64,000 bases of DNA from Anaerocolumna sp. MB42-C2 (GTDB lineage Bacteria > Bacillota > Clostridia > Lachnospirales > Lachnospiraceae), in NCBI RefSeq assembly GCF_030913705.1, contig NZ_CP133190.1:3805501-3869500 (forward strand), written 5' to 3'. The notes under the pieces were generated by a model. It searched no databases. It saw only the letters and a program-made list of their open reading frames with translations, and was not told the DNA's origin. This document shows, piece by piece, positions 27,777-36,619 of the stretch. Made by a program: the position numbers and the translations under genes. Numbering within the stretch: the stretch's first letter is position 1; each line of letters opens with the position of its first letter.

Positions 27777-29078
27777 ATGATAAAAGGAATTGCTCTTAAA
27801 GCATCCTTATGTACTGCGGCATTGTTGCTATCGTTAAGTTATGGCAATACAGCAAAAGCAGCAACTAGTACATCGGATATAGGAATTGCAGGTATTACTC
27901 CTGTATTAGACAATTATTATACAGCTACGGCAGATAAGAAAACCGGTGATGCAGAGAAATTATTAGAAACCTTATCAACAAAACAGGTTAAAAAATTAAG
28001 CACTTCGGAAGAAACAGAAACTAAGATTGAATCACCATATGCTAATCTTGGAATTTCTATCGCTGCTGAAAACAGTTATGTTAATATAAGGAGCAAGCCG
28101 GATCAGGAAAGTGAAGTAGTAGGCAAGTTATATCCTGGATGTGCCGCAGATATTCTTGAAACCGAAGATGACTGGGTTAAAATTCATTCCGGCAGTGTTG
28201 ACGGTTATATAAAATCAGAGTTTTTAGCGATTGGTGAAGATGCCGAAAAACTGGTAGATGATGTTGCAAGCAAATATGCGGTCGTAACAGCGAAAGGTGT
28301 TCGTGTCAGGGACGGTAAAAGTACGGACACAGCAGTTGTCGCATTAATTCCTGAAGGAGATAAATATTACATAAAAAAAGAATTTAAAGATTGGGCCGAA
28401 ATCTTAGTTGATGAAGATGAATCCAATGATATCCAACAACAGATAACAGGTTATGTATCTAAGGATCTGGTAAAAGTAGAAGTAGAATTTAAATATGCTA
28501 TTTCTATTGAAGAGGAAAAAGCTAAATTAGAAGCAGAAGAGAAGGCGAAGCAAGCCGAGCAGGAACGCCTGCAGAAATTAGCCGAACAGCAGGAAGAAGA
28601 AAGACAAAGAGAGAATCAGAATAAAGCAAATTCAGAGAATGCGGCGGAAGATGCTGAGCAATCCAGAAATGATGATTCTTCTTCAGATAATAACAATTCA
28701 AGTTCCGGAAGTTCAACCGGTAATGAAATTGCAGATTATGCATTAAACTTTGTTGGTAATCCATATGTTTATGGTGGTACAAGCTTAACTGGCGGTACAG
28801 ACTGTTCGGGTTTTGTGCAATCAATATATTCTCATTTTGGTTATAATATTTCAAGAACCTCCAGCAGCCAGTCTCAATCAGCTGGTTCGGAAGTAAGTAT
28901 GGGTAATCTCAAAGCTGGTGATTTGATTTTCTACCGTAACAGCAGTGGAGGCGTTGGCCATGTTGCTTTATATATCGGCGGCGGCAGGGTTGTACATGCA
29001 AGTAATCCAAGAGATGGTATTAAGGTATCCAATTATGATTACCGAACACCTTATAAAGCAAGAAGAGTCTTAAATTAA
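27777..29078 (+). CDS. Secreted SH3-NlpC/P60 peptidoglycan endopeptidase
   Basis: 433 residues. A signal peptide (1-28, ending AKA) directs export. Two bacterial SH3 domains follow (about 78-148, SYVNIRSKPDQESEVVGKL; about 162-230, KGVRVRDGKSTDTAVVAL), then a charged coiled coil (about 240-285, EEEKAKLEAEEKAKQAEQE), a Ser/Asn/Asp-rich linker, and an NlpC/P60 domain (about 316-433). Catalytic Cys in GGTDCSGFVQS and His in GGVGHVALYIGGG are present, with a third polar position in VVHASNPRDG. Expected to cut between D-Glu and the third residue of stem peptides, for growth or cell separation. ATG 27777 with aaggaggtcac. Own promoter and terminator. Confidence 0.92.
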   Translation: MIKGIALKASLCTAALLLSLSYGNTAKAATSTSDIGIAGITPVLDNYYTATADKKTGDAEKLLETLSTKQVKKLSTSEETETKIESPYANLGISIAAENSYVNIRSKPDQESEVVGKLYPGCAADILETEDDWVKIHSGSVDGYIKSEFLAIGEDAEKLVDDVASKYAVVTAKGVRVRDGKSTDTAVVALIPEGDKYYIKKEFKDWAEILVDEDESNDIQQQITGYVSKDLVKVEVEFKYAISIEEEKAKLEAEEKAKQAEQERLQKLAEQQEEERQRENQNKANSENAAEDAEQSRNDDSSSDNNNSSSGSSTGNEIADYALNFVGNPYVYGGTSLTGGTDCSGFVQSIYSHFGYNISRTSSSQSQSAGSEVSMGNLKAGDLIFYRNSSGGVGHVALYIGGGRVVHASNPRDGIKVSNYDYRTPYKARRVLN

Positions 29079-29089
29079 TTATATTATAT

Positions 29090-29125
29090 ATGCTGATTAT
29101 GATAATTCATAATCAGCATTTTTTT
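29090..29125 (+). terminator. Terminator after the NlpC/P60 gene
   Basis: atgctgattatg (29090-29101) pairs with cataatcagcat (29108-29119), followed by a run of T. Confidence 0.92.
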
Positions 29126-29135
29126 ATTGCATAGG

Positions 29136-29335
29136 AGTATGTCCAGCGAAGCTGGACCACACCAGCCGGTGTAAGTCCGGTCACGGTAATCGCCAGTGAG
29201 CCGTGTAGCCAAATCCGGTGCGTTGCAGTAATGCAGGGAGCTAAGGCGAGTGGGTAATGTAACTTCGAAAGAAGTGCTAACAATCGTGCAGACCGTAACA
29301 TAAAGTAAATTCTGCCGTATCGTAAAAGGCCCGAC
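29136..29335 (+). mobile_element. Probable 5' fragment of a group II intron (domain I remnant)
   Basis: GC-rich RNA-like sequence in an AT-rich setting: gtccagcgaagctggac hairpin, ccggtgtaagtccggt hairpin, cagtgagccgtgtagcc, then ggcgagtgggtaatg and gaagtgctaacaatcgtg. The order GGUG..AAGUCC, AGUGAGCC..AGCC, GGCGAGU, GCUAAC is that seen in domain I of bacterial group II introns. No reverse transcriptase and no domain V hairpin follow; the sequence passes into a dispersed repeat near 29340. A truncated relic is the best reading. A degenerate cobalamin-riboswitch likeness was considered and set aside. Confidence 0.5.
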
Positions 29336-29343
29336 CGGCAGGA

Positions 29344-29477
29344 TGCACACGAGATGCAAAAAAAGATAATATCCTTTGGCAGATGTCACTGGTGTGACTG
29401 CATTTGGCGCACATAGCGGTCAAATCCTCCATGATTGAGGGATTCAGGAAGTTGATGCGGACTTGCCCGCTTTCTTC
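29344..29477. repeat. Dispersed 134-bp repeat, copy 1
   Basis: About 85% identical by eye to 35700-35833. Shared blocks include cacgagatgcaaaaaa, agatgtcactgg, ggcgcaca, agcggtcaa and aggaagttgatg. On the minus strand both copies keep an open frame reading INFLNPSIM, DLTA, SHxSDI and RILSFFASRVHP with mostly conservative changes, so it may be a fragment of a coding sequence; but neither copy has a plausible complete gene around it. Identity unknown. Confidence 0.75.
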
Positions 29478-29844
29478 CTTTGTCACATATTGTATGCACC
29501 GATTGAAAACAGATCAGTTTTGCAACCGCTTTTTGGGAAAAAGATGAATTTTTCAGTCAATATTACACATAATATTACTTATCAGAAGAAGTTGCATTCC
29601 AAACTTCTGATGAAAGGCGCTGTTTAGCACCGTACATCTGACAATTGGAAGCTGTTCTTTCCTATTGTATAGAATGTGATAAAATGTTTCGAAAATTGTA
29701 TGAATTTTATCGAAATGCAATTAATTCGTAAACTGGAAGAATCCATTCAGATCATGGCTTTGACAAATTATACTATATACAAATTGCACAAAAGAATAGT
29801 ATATGCTTTGGCATGTAAAGATATGAGCGTTATTACCTGTGTAT

Positions 29845-29926
29845 TTATCCAAAAGTTATCCACAATTTAAATACTTGATTTTTCATGAAAAAGAAGTTAT
29901 GCACCAAGTTATCCACATTATCCACA
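29845..29926 (+). other. Cluster of DnaA boxes
   Basis: Five sites in 82 bases on one strand: TTATCCAAA (29845), TTATCCACA (29856), TTATGCACC (29897), TTATCCACA (29909) and TTATCCACA (29918). Three are perfect consensus, two of them directly abutting. The surrounding 29480-30189 region has no convincing gene (a 64-codon frame at 29676-29870 lacks a ribosome binding site and any family likeness) and is very AT-rich downstream (30060-30175). There is no dnaA or dnaN here, so this is not evidently oriC; a titration/regulatory site, a control site for hpf, or an origin relic of a lost element are possible. Confidence 0.7.
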
Positions 29927-30189
29927 ATGAATAATCACCACTGTCGAACAGTAAAGGCTGTCAAGCGCGAATATTTGTTTTGTAAGTAATGATAAAAATG
30001 GCAATAAATTCATATTATAGTATAAAGAATACTTCTTTAATTATTGTCAAATAAATTAGAAATATGTTGTACAATTAATTATAAATGGACGAAAAATTGC
30101 GATATATAGGATTATTATAAATAATAATAAATAAATTTGTAGTATTAAAGATAAATATTAATACATATTAGCACAAACCAGGAAATAGC

Positions 30190-30218
30190 TTGTCACCTCC
30201 TGCGATTTATGTTATAAT
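30190..30218 (+). promoter_or_regulatory. hpf promoter
   Basis: TTGTCA at 30190-30195, 17-bp spacer, TATAAT at 30213-30218, 45 bases before the hpf ATG. Confidence 0.75.
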
Positions 30219-30262
30219 ACAGATACAAAGTTATATAAGAAAGTTAAAAGGAGTTGATTCAT

Positions 30263-30790
30263 ATGCGTTATATTATTAGCGGTAAAAATATTGAAGTGAC
30301 AGAGGGTCTTAAGACTGCTGTTTATGAAAAAATCGGCAAACTGGAAAAATATTTTACTCCTGATACTGAAATCCATGTAACAATGAGTGTAGAGAAAGAA
30401 AGGCAGAAAATTGAAGTAACAATTCCTATGAAAGGAAGTATGGTACGTGCAGAACAGACAAGTAACGACATGTATGTATCTATTGATTTAGTAGAAGAAG
30501 TAATTGAACGTCAATTAAGAAAATATAAAAATAAAATTATAGAACAAAAACAGGCTGCAGCTAACTTAAATCAGAATTTTATGGATGATGATTTCGATGA
30601 AGACGATACGATTAAAATTATCAGAACCAAGAAATTCGCCATAAAACCAATGGATCCGGAAGAAGCGTGTGTACAGATGGAATTATTGGGACATAATTTC
30701 TTCGTATATAGGAACGCAGAAACAGATGAAGTAAATGTAGTGTATAAACGTAAGGGTAATACTTATGGTTTGATAGAACCGGAATATTAA
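30263..30790 (+). CDS. hpf: Long-form ribosome hibernation promoting factor
   Basis: Binds the 30S decoding region and dimerises ribosomes into inactive 100S particles in stationary phase. 175 residues from ATG 30263 ([17 protein letters not shown]); a TTG at 30254 overlaps the aaaggag site and is rejected. N-terminal RaiA/YfiA domain about 1-100 ([35 protein letters not shown]), a charged linker ([13 protein letters not shown]), and the C-terminal dimerisation domain [29 protein letters not shown]-like, which marks the long form. The next gene is secA, a very common Firmicute order. Confidence 0.94.
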   Translation: [175 protein letters not shown]

Positions 30791-30853
30791 ACGGAATGAA
30801 TGGTATTGTTACTAATACCAGTAAGGAAAGATAGAATACTATTTTATTTAATT

Positions 30854-30880
30854 GGGGGGCTGCGAAGCCCCCTTTAATAA
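30854..30880 (+). terminator. hpf terminator
   Basis: ggggggct and agccccc form a tight GC stem with a gcga tetraloop, followed by tttaata. Confidence 0.7.
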
Positions 30881-30945
30881 TTTGACAGGTAATACGAGTA
30901 TCCTGTAAACAAAAAGGTCATCTGGTTTGTATAAAAGACATTTAC

Positions 30946-31015
30946 TTGCGAAAATATTTCCAATAGAGTATACTTTACGAAAAGTGTTGAATAGTATAAG
31001 CGTAAATGATACAAT
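30946..31015 (+). promoter_or_regulatory. Two tandem secA promoters
   Basis: P1: TTGCGA (30946-30951) with TATACT (30969-30974), 17-bp spacer. P2: TTGAAT (30987-30992) with TACAAT (31010-31015), 17-bp spacer. Leader to secA about 175 nt. Confidence 0.6.
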
Positions 31016-31195
31016 ATAGGTTGAATTGTAAAAAAGAAACTGTTATTTAATCTTTTTAAATATTATAATAGTTCCAATAAGATTTATTATAACATTTCCG
31101 CTAATTAGGATACGACATTCAAGGCCGCCTGCGGAAGCCGTAACACTAAAACCGGTCATTTACTGATTACAGAATAATACAGGAGTGAAACGAAT

Positions 31196-33766
31196 ATGAG
31201 CTTTATAACTAAGATATTTGGTACACACAGTGAAAGAGAAATAAAATTAATTATTCCTATTGTAGATCAAATCGAAGCACTTGAACCTACCATAGTAAAT
31301 CTTTCCGATGCAGAATTAAGAAATAAAACAATAGAATTTAAAAATAGACTTAAAAACGGCGAAACCTTAGATGATATTCTGGTAGAAGCTTATGCAGTAG
31401 TAAGAGAAGCAGCAAAAAGAGTTTTAGGGCTCAGACATTTCCGGGTTCAGTTAATGGGTGGTGTTATACTGCACCAGGGAAGAATTTCTGAAATGAGAAC
31501 CGGTGAAGGTAAAACATTAGTTTCAACCCTGCCTGCTTATTTAAATGCCTTAGAGGGCAAGGGTGTTCACATTGTTACCGTTAATGATTACCTGGCAAAA
31601 CGTGATGCCGAGTGGATGGGTAAAATTCATGAATTTTTAGGACTTAAAGTCGGTGTTATCTTAAATAATATGGATAATGACGAAAGAAGAGAAGCTTATG
31701 CCTGTGATATAACCTATGCTACCAATAACGAATTGGGTTTTGATTATTTGAGAGATAATATGGTTATCTATAAAGAGCAGCTGGTTCAGAGGGGACTTCA
31801 TTATGCGGTTATCGATGAAGTTGACTCCGTATTAATTGATGAAGCCAGAACTCCGCTTATTATTTCCGGACAAAGCGGTAAATCCACCAGATTGTATGAA
31901 GCTTGTGATATTTTAGCAAGACAGCTGGTACGTGGTAAAGAAAGTGCTGAATTAACTAAAATGGCAGCCTTAATGAAAGAAGAAATCGAAGAAGAAGGCG
32001 ATTTTATTGTTAATGAAAAAGATAAGAATGTTAACCTGACTGCAGAAGGTGTAGAAAAAGTAGAAAACTTTTTCAAAATCGAGAACCTTGCAGATCCTGA
32101 ACATTTAGAGATACAGCACAATATCATATTAGCATTAAGAGCGCATAACTTAATGTTCCGGGATAAAGATTATGTTGTGAAAGATGATGAAGTATTAATC
32201 GTAGATGAATTTACCGGCCGTATCATGCCGGGAAGACGTTATTCCGACGGTCTTCATCAGGCGATAGAAGCAAAGGAAAAAGTAAAGGTAAAAAGAGAAA
32301 GCAAAACTTTGGCAACCATTACATTCCAGAACTTCTTTAATAAATATAGTAAGAAGAGCGGTATGACCGGTACTGCATTAACAGAAGAAAAAGAATTCAG
32401 AGATATCTATGGAATGGACGTAATTGAAGTTCCTACGAATTTACCGGTAGCTCGTATTGACAGGCAGGATGCGGTTTATAAGACAAAACGAGAGAAGTTA
32501 AATGCGGTAATCAATGAAATTATTGAATCTCATAAAAAAGGTCAGCCGGTACTGGTAGGTACCATTACGATTGAAGCTTCCGAAGAGATCAGTGAATTGT
32601 TAAAGAAAAAAAATATACCTCATAAGGTGTTAAATGCGAAGTTTCATGAATTGGAAGCAGAAATCATCGCTGATGCAGGACAGCCTGGTGCCGTAACCAT
32701 CGCTACCAATATGGCAGGACGTGGTACGGATATTAAATTAGGGGAAGGAGTAGTAGAAGCGGGTGGACTTAAGATTATCGGTACGGAACGCCATGAATCC
32801 AGACGTATTGATAATCAGTTAAGAGGTCGTGCCGGACGTCAGGGTGATCCTGGTGAATCCCGTTTCTTTATTTCCCTGGAAGATGATTTAATGCGTTTAT
32901 TTGGTTCCGAACGTTTAATGGGTATGTTCAATTCCCTGGGGTTACCGGAGGGCGAACAGATTGAACATAAGATGTTAAGTAACGCCATTGAAAAAGCTCA
33001 GACAAGAATAGAGAATAATAACTTTGGTATCAGAAAGAATTTGTTAGAGTATGACCAGGTTAATAATGATCAGAGAGAAATCATTTATGCCGAAAGAAGA
33101 AGAGTTCTTGACGGCGAAAGTATGAGAGATTCTATCTTTAAGATGATTACAGATACAGTGGAAGACTGTGTTAATACCAGTATCAGTGATGACCAGCTGC
33201 CGGAAGAATGGGATTTAAATGAATTAAATAATTTATTAATACCGATTATTCCGTTGGAACCCATAGTGCAGGATCCATCTGACTTGAAATATTTTAAGAA
33301 AAACGAACTGATTCAGAAATTAAAAGAAGATGCTGTAAGCCTTTATGAAGCAAAAGAAGCAGAATTTCCGGAAAAAGAACATCTCAGGGAAATTGAACGT
33401 GTTATCTTGTTAAAGGTTATTGATAGAAAGTGGATGGATCATATTGACGATATGGATCAATTACGTCAGGGCATTGGTCTGCAGGCATATGGACAAAGAG
33501 ATCCGTTAGTAGAATATAAATTTATGGGATTTGAAATGTTTGATGAGATGACAGCTGCAATCCGTGAAGATACGATAAAAGCTTTGATGCATGTCAGAAT
33601 TGAACAGAATGTGGAAAGAGAACAGGTTGCTAAAGTAACCGGTACCAATAAAGATGATACGGTGCAGCAAGGACCGGTAAGACGTGTTGGCAAAAAGATT
33701 CAGCCAAATGATCCATGCCCATGCGGAAGCGGTAAGAAATATAAATATTGCTGCGGAAGAAGTTAA
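31196..33766 (+). CDS. secA: Protein translocase ATPase SecA
   Basis: Motor that drives preproteins through SecYEG. 856 residues, full length. Visible: Walker A in [17 protein letters not shown] (about 100-113), the DEAD-type [19 protein letters not shown] (about 208-226), the preprotein cross-linking region after it, NBD2 motifs [19 protein letters not shown] and [25 protein letters not shown], the scaffold/helical wing region, and the C-terminal zinc tail [19 protein letters not shown] that binds SecB or lipids. ATG 31196 with caggagtgaaacgaat. prfB follows after 28 bases. Confidence 0.97.
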   Translation: MSFITKIFGTHSEREIKLIIPIVDQIEALEPTIVNLSDAELRNKTIEFKNRLKNGETLDDILVEAYAVVREAAKRVLGLRHFRVQLMGGVILHQGRISEMRTGEGKTLVSTLPAYLNALEGKGVHIVTVNDYLAKRDAEWMGKIHEFLGLKVGVILNNMDNDERREAYACDITYATNNELGFDYLRDNMVIYKEQLVQRGLHYAVIDEVDSVLIDEARTPLIISGQSGKSTRLYEACDILARQLVRGKESAELTKMAALMKEEIEEEGDFIVNEKDKNVNLTAEGVEKVENFFKIENLADPEHLEIQHNIILALRAHNLMFRDKDYVVKDDEVLIVDEFTGRIMPGRRYSDGLHQAIEAKEKVKVKRESKTLATITFQNFFNKYSKKSGMTGTALTEEKEFRDIYGMDVIEVPTNLPVARIDRQDAVYKTKREKLNAVINEIIESHKKGQPVLVGTITIEASEEISELLKKKNIPHKVLNAKFHELEAEIIADAGQPGAVTIATNMAGRGTDIKLGEGVVEAGGLKIIGTERHESRRIDNQLRGRAGRQGDPGESRFFISLEDDLMRLFGSERLMGMFNSLGLPEGEQIEHKMLSNAIEKAQTRIENNNFGIRKNLLEYDQVNNDQREIIYAERRRVLDGESMRDSIFKMITDTVEDCVNTSISDDQLPEEWDLNELNNLLIPIIPLEPIVQDPSDLKYFKKNELIQKLKEDAVSLYEAKEAEFPEKEHLREIERVILLKVIDRKWMDHIDDMDQLRQGIGLQAYGQRDPLVEYKFMGFEMFDEMTAAIREDTIKALMHVRIEQNVEREQVAKVTGTNKDDTVQQGPVRRVGKKIQPNDPCPCGSGKKYKYCCGRS

Positions 33767-33794
33767 TAAATTATATATTGAAAGAGGTGAAATT

Positions 33795-34905
33795 GTGGTT
33801 GAATTAGATCAGTTAAAATATACCCTTAGTACCTATGAACAGCCATTAATCGAAGTGGGGGATTCACTTTGACCTTGCAGGCAAATTAGATAGAATCGAC
33901 ATGATAGAACATATCATGGAGGAACCTAATTTCTGGGATTCTGCGGAAAAGTCCGGGGGATATGTCAAGGAATTAAAGAATTTAAAAGATATTGTAGAAG
34001 AATATAATACTTTAAAAAGAGATTATGATGATATTGCTACCATGTTAGAGATGGGTTACGAAGAGAATGATCCGTCTCTGATTCCGGAGATTGAAGAAAT
34101 GCTTAACAAATTTAAGGAAGAGCTGGATGAGCTGCGTCTGAATACTCTTTTGTCCGAAGAATATGATAAATATAATGCCATATTGACCTTACATGCAGGC
34201 GCCGGAGGTACGGAAAGCTGTGATTGGGCCAGTATGCTCTGCAGAATGTATCAAAAGTGGGCGGATAAAAAAGGATATACGACTGAAATTCTGGACTTTC
34301 TGGATGGGGAAGAAGCAGGGCTTAAATCTGTTACATTGCAAATCAACGGATTGAACGCTTACGGACACCTAAAATCCGAAAGAGGCGTACACCGTCTGGT
34401 ACGTATTTCTCCGTTTAATGCAGCAGGAAAGAGGCAGACATCCTTTGTTTCCTGTGATGTTATGCCTGATATTGAAGAGGACACCGGGATTGAAATCGAC
34501 GAAGGTGACTTAAGGATTGATACGTTTCGTTCCAGCGGTGCCGGTGGACAGCATGTTAACAAAACTTCATCGGCGATTCGTATTACTCATTTACCAACCG
34601 GTATCGTGGTACAATGCCAGAATGAACGTTCTCAATTCCAAAATAAAGATAAAGCCATGCAGATGTTAAAGGCTAAACTGTATTTGTTAAAGCAGCAGGA
34701 AAATCTGGACAAAGAATCCGGTATCCGGGGTGAAATGAAGGAAATCGGCTGGGGAAGCCAGATCAGATCCTATGTTATGCAGCCGTATACCATGGTAAAG
34801 GATCATAGGACCAATGCAGAAGTAGGTAATGCGGGAAGCGTACTGGATGGTAATCTGGATCCGTTTATTAATGAATACTTAAAATGGTTAAGTATAAATA
34901 AATAA
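33795..34905 (+). CDS. prfB: Peptide chain release factor 2 (programmed +1 frameshift)
   Basis: Recognises UGA and UAA stop codons. The gene is split by its own in-frame TGA: codons 1-25 run from GTG 33795 (gaggtgaaatt upstream) to CTT 33867-33869; the ribosome skips one base and resumes at GAC 33871, giving a 369-residue protein ending at 34905. First part VELDQLKYTLSTYEQPL is the classic RF2 start. Later motifs: RISPFNAAGKRQTSF with the UGA-reading tripeptide SPF, and the hydrolysis loop SSGAGGQHVNKTSSAIR with GGQ. Spliced coordinates are 33795-33869 plus 33871-34905. Lies directly behind secA, as in Bacillus. Confidence 0.96.
33855..33873 (+). promoter_or_regulatory. RF2 programmed frameshift signal
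   Basis: CTTTGAC at 33867-33873 is the canonical RF2 slippery site: Leu codon CTT, stop TGA, then C. A Shine-Dalgarno-like GTGGGGG at 33855-33861 lies a few bases upstream, as needed to promote slippage. Low RF2 slows termination at this UGA and raises frameshifting, an autoregulatory loop. Confidence 0.95.
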
Positions 34906-34980
34906 TAAGACAATCTAATTAGCGAAGTGTAATGGTTAACACTTTGGTTGAATCGCTGATGGATGAAAGGGGTACGAAAG

Positions 34981-35466
34981 ATGGAGATAACAAAAAACGT
35001 ACAGAAATACCAAACAAAGCAGGTTATATTTACTTTAGGGGATGAAGAATTCGGTTTGGATATCATGATAGTAAATGCGATAGAAAAATATACGGATTTG
35101 ATACCAATTCCGAATGCGCCATCCTATATTCGCGGAATAATTAACCTTAGAGGGGATGTTATTCCGGTATTTTCCCTGCGCAGGAAGTTTGGTTTAGCAG
35201 ACAAGGAAATGGATGATAATACCAAACTGATTATTACAAAATCAAACGATATATTCCTCGCTTATGAAGTAGATGCAGTAAAAGAAATTCTGGAGATATC
35301 CGCTGAGAATATCATTGAAACACCGGCCATAGTTAAAACCATTCACACTTCTTATATCAAGTGTGTAGCTAACATTAATGGCAGGATGATACTTCTATTA
35401 GATCATAACGGTATATTATCATCAAAAGAACAGGAAAATATTCAAAGTATCATGGCGAATCAATAA
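34981..35466 (+). CDS. cheW: CheW-domain chemotaxis coupling protein
   Basis: 161 residues from ATG 34981 (MEITKNVQKYQTKQVIFTLG); SD-like aaagggg precedes it, and an earlier ATG at 34963 lies within that site. CheW/SH3-like fold: FTLGDEEFGLDIMIVNAIEKY, PNAPSYIRGIINLRGDVIPVFSLRRKFGL (the receptor/CheA-binding surface, about 45-73), and NGRMILLLDHNGIL at the end. It links chemoreceptors to CheA. No cheA or receptor genes are adjacent, so it is either an orphan CheW or one of several. A terminator follows. Confidence 0.88.
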   Translation: MEITKNVQKYQTKQVIFTLGDEEFGLDIMIVNAIEKYTDLIPIPNAPSYIRGIINLRGDVIPVFSLRRKFGLADKEMDDNTKLIITKSNDIFLAYEVDAVKEILEISAENIIETPAIVKTIHTSYIKCVANINGRMILLLDHNGILSSKEQENIQSIMANQ

Positions 35467-35557
35467 AGCAAACTCTGCAATTGTCATGTTGAAATTAAGG
35501 CTGCTTTCAGAATTGGTTTTAATTTTGTCAAGGATAATTGCCTTGTTTGCTCTTTGA

Positions 35558-35597
35558 AGAGATTGTCTCAATAAGGAATAAGAGGCAATCTCTTTTT
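35558..35597 (+). terminator. Terminator after cheW
   Basis: agagattgtctc (35558-35569) pairs with gaggcaatctct (35582-35593), then a run of T. Confidence 0.85.
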
Positions 35598-35699
35598 GTT
35601 TCATACGAGGAAAGTTCTCCGAACTTCCCTATGAAATATATAACCCTACCGGGCAGGAAGCGCTTTCGTGTGTATGGAATTATGCCGGCCCAGGGTGGG

Positions 35700-35833
35700 T
35701 GTACACGAGATGCAAAAAAGGATAGTATCCTTGGGTAGATGTCACTGGCGTGGCTGCATTCGGCGCACAAAGCGGTCAAGTCCCTCATGATTGAGGGGTT
35801 TAGGAAGTTGATGTCGACTTGTCCACTTTGTTC
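35700..35833. repeat. Dispersed 134-bp repeat, copy 2
   Basis: Second copy of the sequence at 29344-29477, same orientation. It keeps the internal palindrome ccctcatgattgaggg. Weaker likeness continues downstream: both copies are followed, at different distances, by attttatcgaaat (29713 region and 35888 region). The 626-base gap 35467-36092 otherwise holds only the cheW terminator and the promoter for the next operon. Confidence 0.75.
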
Positions 35834-35940
35834 TATAAAATATGCAGAGGAATGAATATTTTGTGAGTTAAAATCCCTCGAAATTCTATATATTTTATCG
35901 AAATAATTGAATAGTTATGAGAATTTATTCAAAAAAGTAG

Positions 35941-35969
35941 TTGCATTTAGGGAAAAAGTATGTTAATAT
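35941..35969 (+). promoter_or_regulatory. Possible promoter of the hom-lysC operon
   Basis: TTGCAT at 35941-35946 and TAATAT at 35964-35969 with a 17-bp spacer, 124 bases before the ACT gene. The leader contains a small stem (ccccgtttaatcgggg-like at 36043-36056). No T-box or lysine riboswitch pattern was recognised. Confidence 0.4.
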
Positions 35970-36092
35970 ATCTTCCTGTGAAAGACATGTGTTTTTCCTG
36001 TACATACATATAAAACCCTAACAAATTTTAGGAAGTAACTCCCCGTTTAATCGGGAAAAAATATCCGAAAATAAGCATTCAGGAGAGCCAAT

Positions 36093-36533
36093 ATGGATGA
36101 AAGTAAATATTTCATAGTAAAGAAAAAGGCGGTTCCGGAAGTCCTGCTTAAGGTTGTTGAGGCAAAAAGACTTCTGGATTCAGAAAAAGTTTTTACGGTA
36201 CAGGACGCTGCTGATATAGTTGGTATCAGTAGAAGCTCTTTCTATAAGTATAAAGATGACATTTTTCCATTTCATGAGAATGCAAGAGGTAAGACCATAA
36301 CGTTTATGCTTCAGGTTGATGATAAACCGGGTCTGTTATCTTGCGTACTAAATTGTGTGGCTAAAAATGAGGCTAATATTTTAACCATTCATCAGAGTAT
36401 TCCGGTTAATGGTATTGCCTCCTTAACCCTTAGCATTGAGATTCCGGGGCACATTAGTGATACTGCGGTTATATTTGATGAAATAGAGGATTTGGATGGC
36501 ATTCATTACTTAAAAATACTAGCAAGAGAATAA
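36093..36533 (+). CDS. ACT domain protein, PheB/UPF0735 family
   Basis: 146 residues. N-terminal helix-turn-helix-like part (KVFTVQDAADIVGISRSSFYKYKDDIFPF, about 32-60) and a C-terminal ACT domain (TFMLQVDDKPGLLSCVLNCVAKNEANILTIHQSIP, about 70-145). ACT domains bind amino acids; with an HTH this suggests an amino-acid-responsive regulator. In Bacillus the homologue is called PheB, though a role in phenylalanine synthesis is doubtful. It leads directly into hom, supporting a regulatory role for threonine/aspartate-family synthesis. ATG 36093 with caggagagccaat. Confidence 0.85.
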   Translation: MDESKYFIVKKKAVPEVLLKVVEAKRLLDSEKVFTVQDAADIVGISRSSFYKYKDDIFPFHENARGKTITFMLQVDDKPGLLSCVLNCVAKNEANILTIHQSIPVNGIASLTLSIEIPGHISDTAVIFDEIEDLDGIHYLKILARE

Positions 36534-36619
36534 CTGGATAACTATTTTCGCAAATAAGCTTTGCGGAAATATATAAGTGAAAAATGTATGAATTAATAGA
36601 TGTGCAGAGAGGAGACAGT

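Noticed and set aside
29155..29230. Possible cobalamin riboswitch (ggtgtaagtccgg..cggtaatcgccagtga)
   Set aside because: Some resemblance to the B12 core, but the order and surrounding blocks fit group II intron domain I better, it is not in front of a B12-related gene, and the next convincing gene is over 1 kb away.
29277..29486. Minus-strand ORF over the dispersed repeat as a real gene
   Set aside because: The counterpart at 35528-35788 shares only the repeat portion and the flanks differ completely, so neither is a complete gene; recorded as repeat.
29676..29870. 64-codon ORF before hpf
   Set aside because: No ribosome binding site, no recognisable family, and it ends in the DnaA-box cluster; probably chance.
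29845..30180. Chromosomal replication origin
   Set aside because: The DnaA boxes are real, but dnaA, dnaN, rpmH or gyr genes are absent. Kept as a DnaA-box cluster only.
29480..30260. raiA-motif noncoding RNA upstream of hpf
   Set aside because: The genomic position would fit, but I could not recognise its conserved core by eye. A search with the Rfam raiA model would decide.
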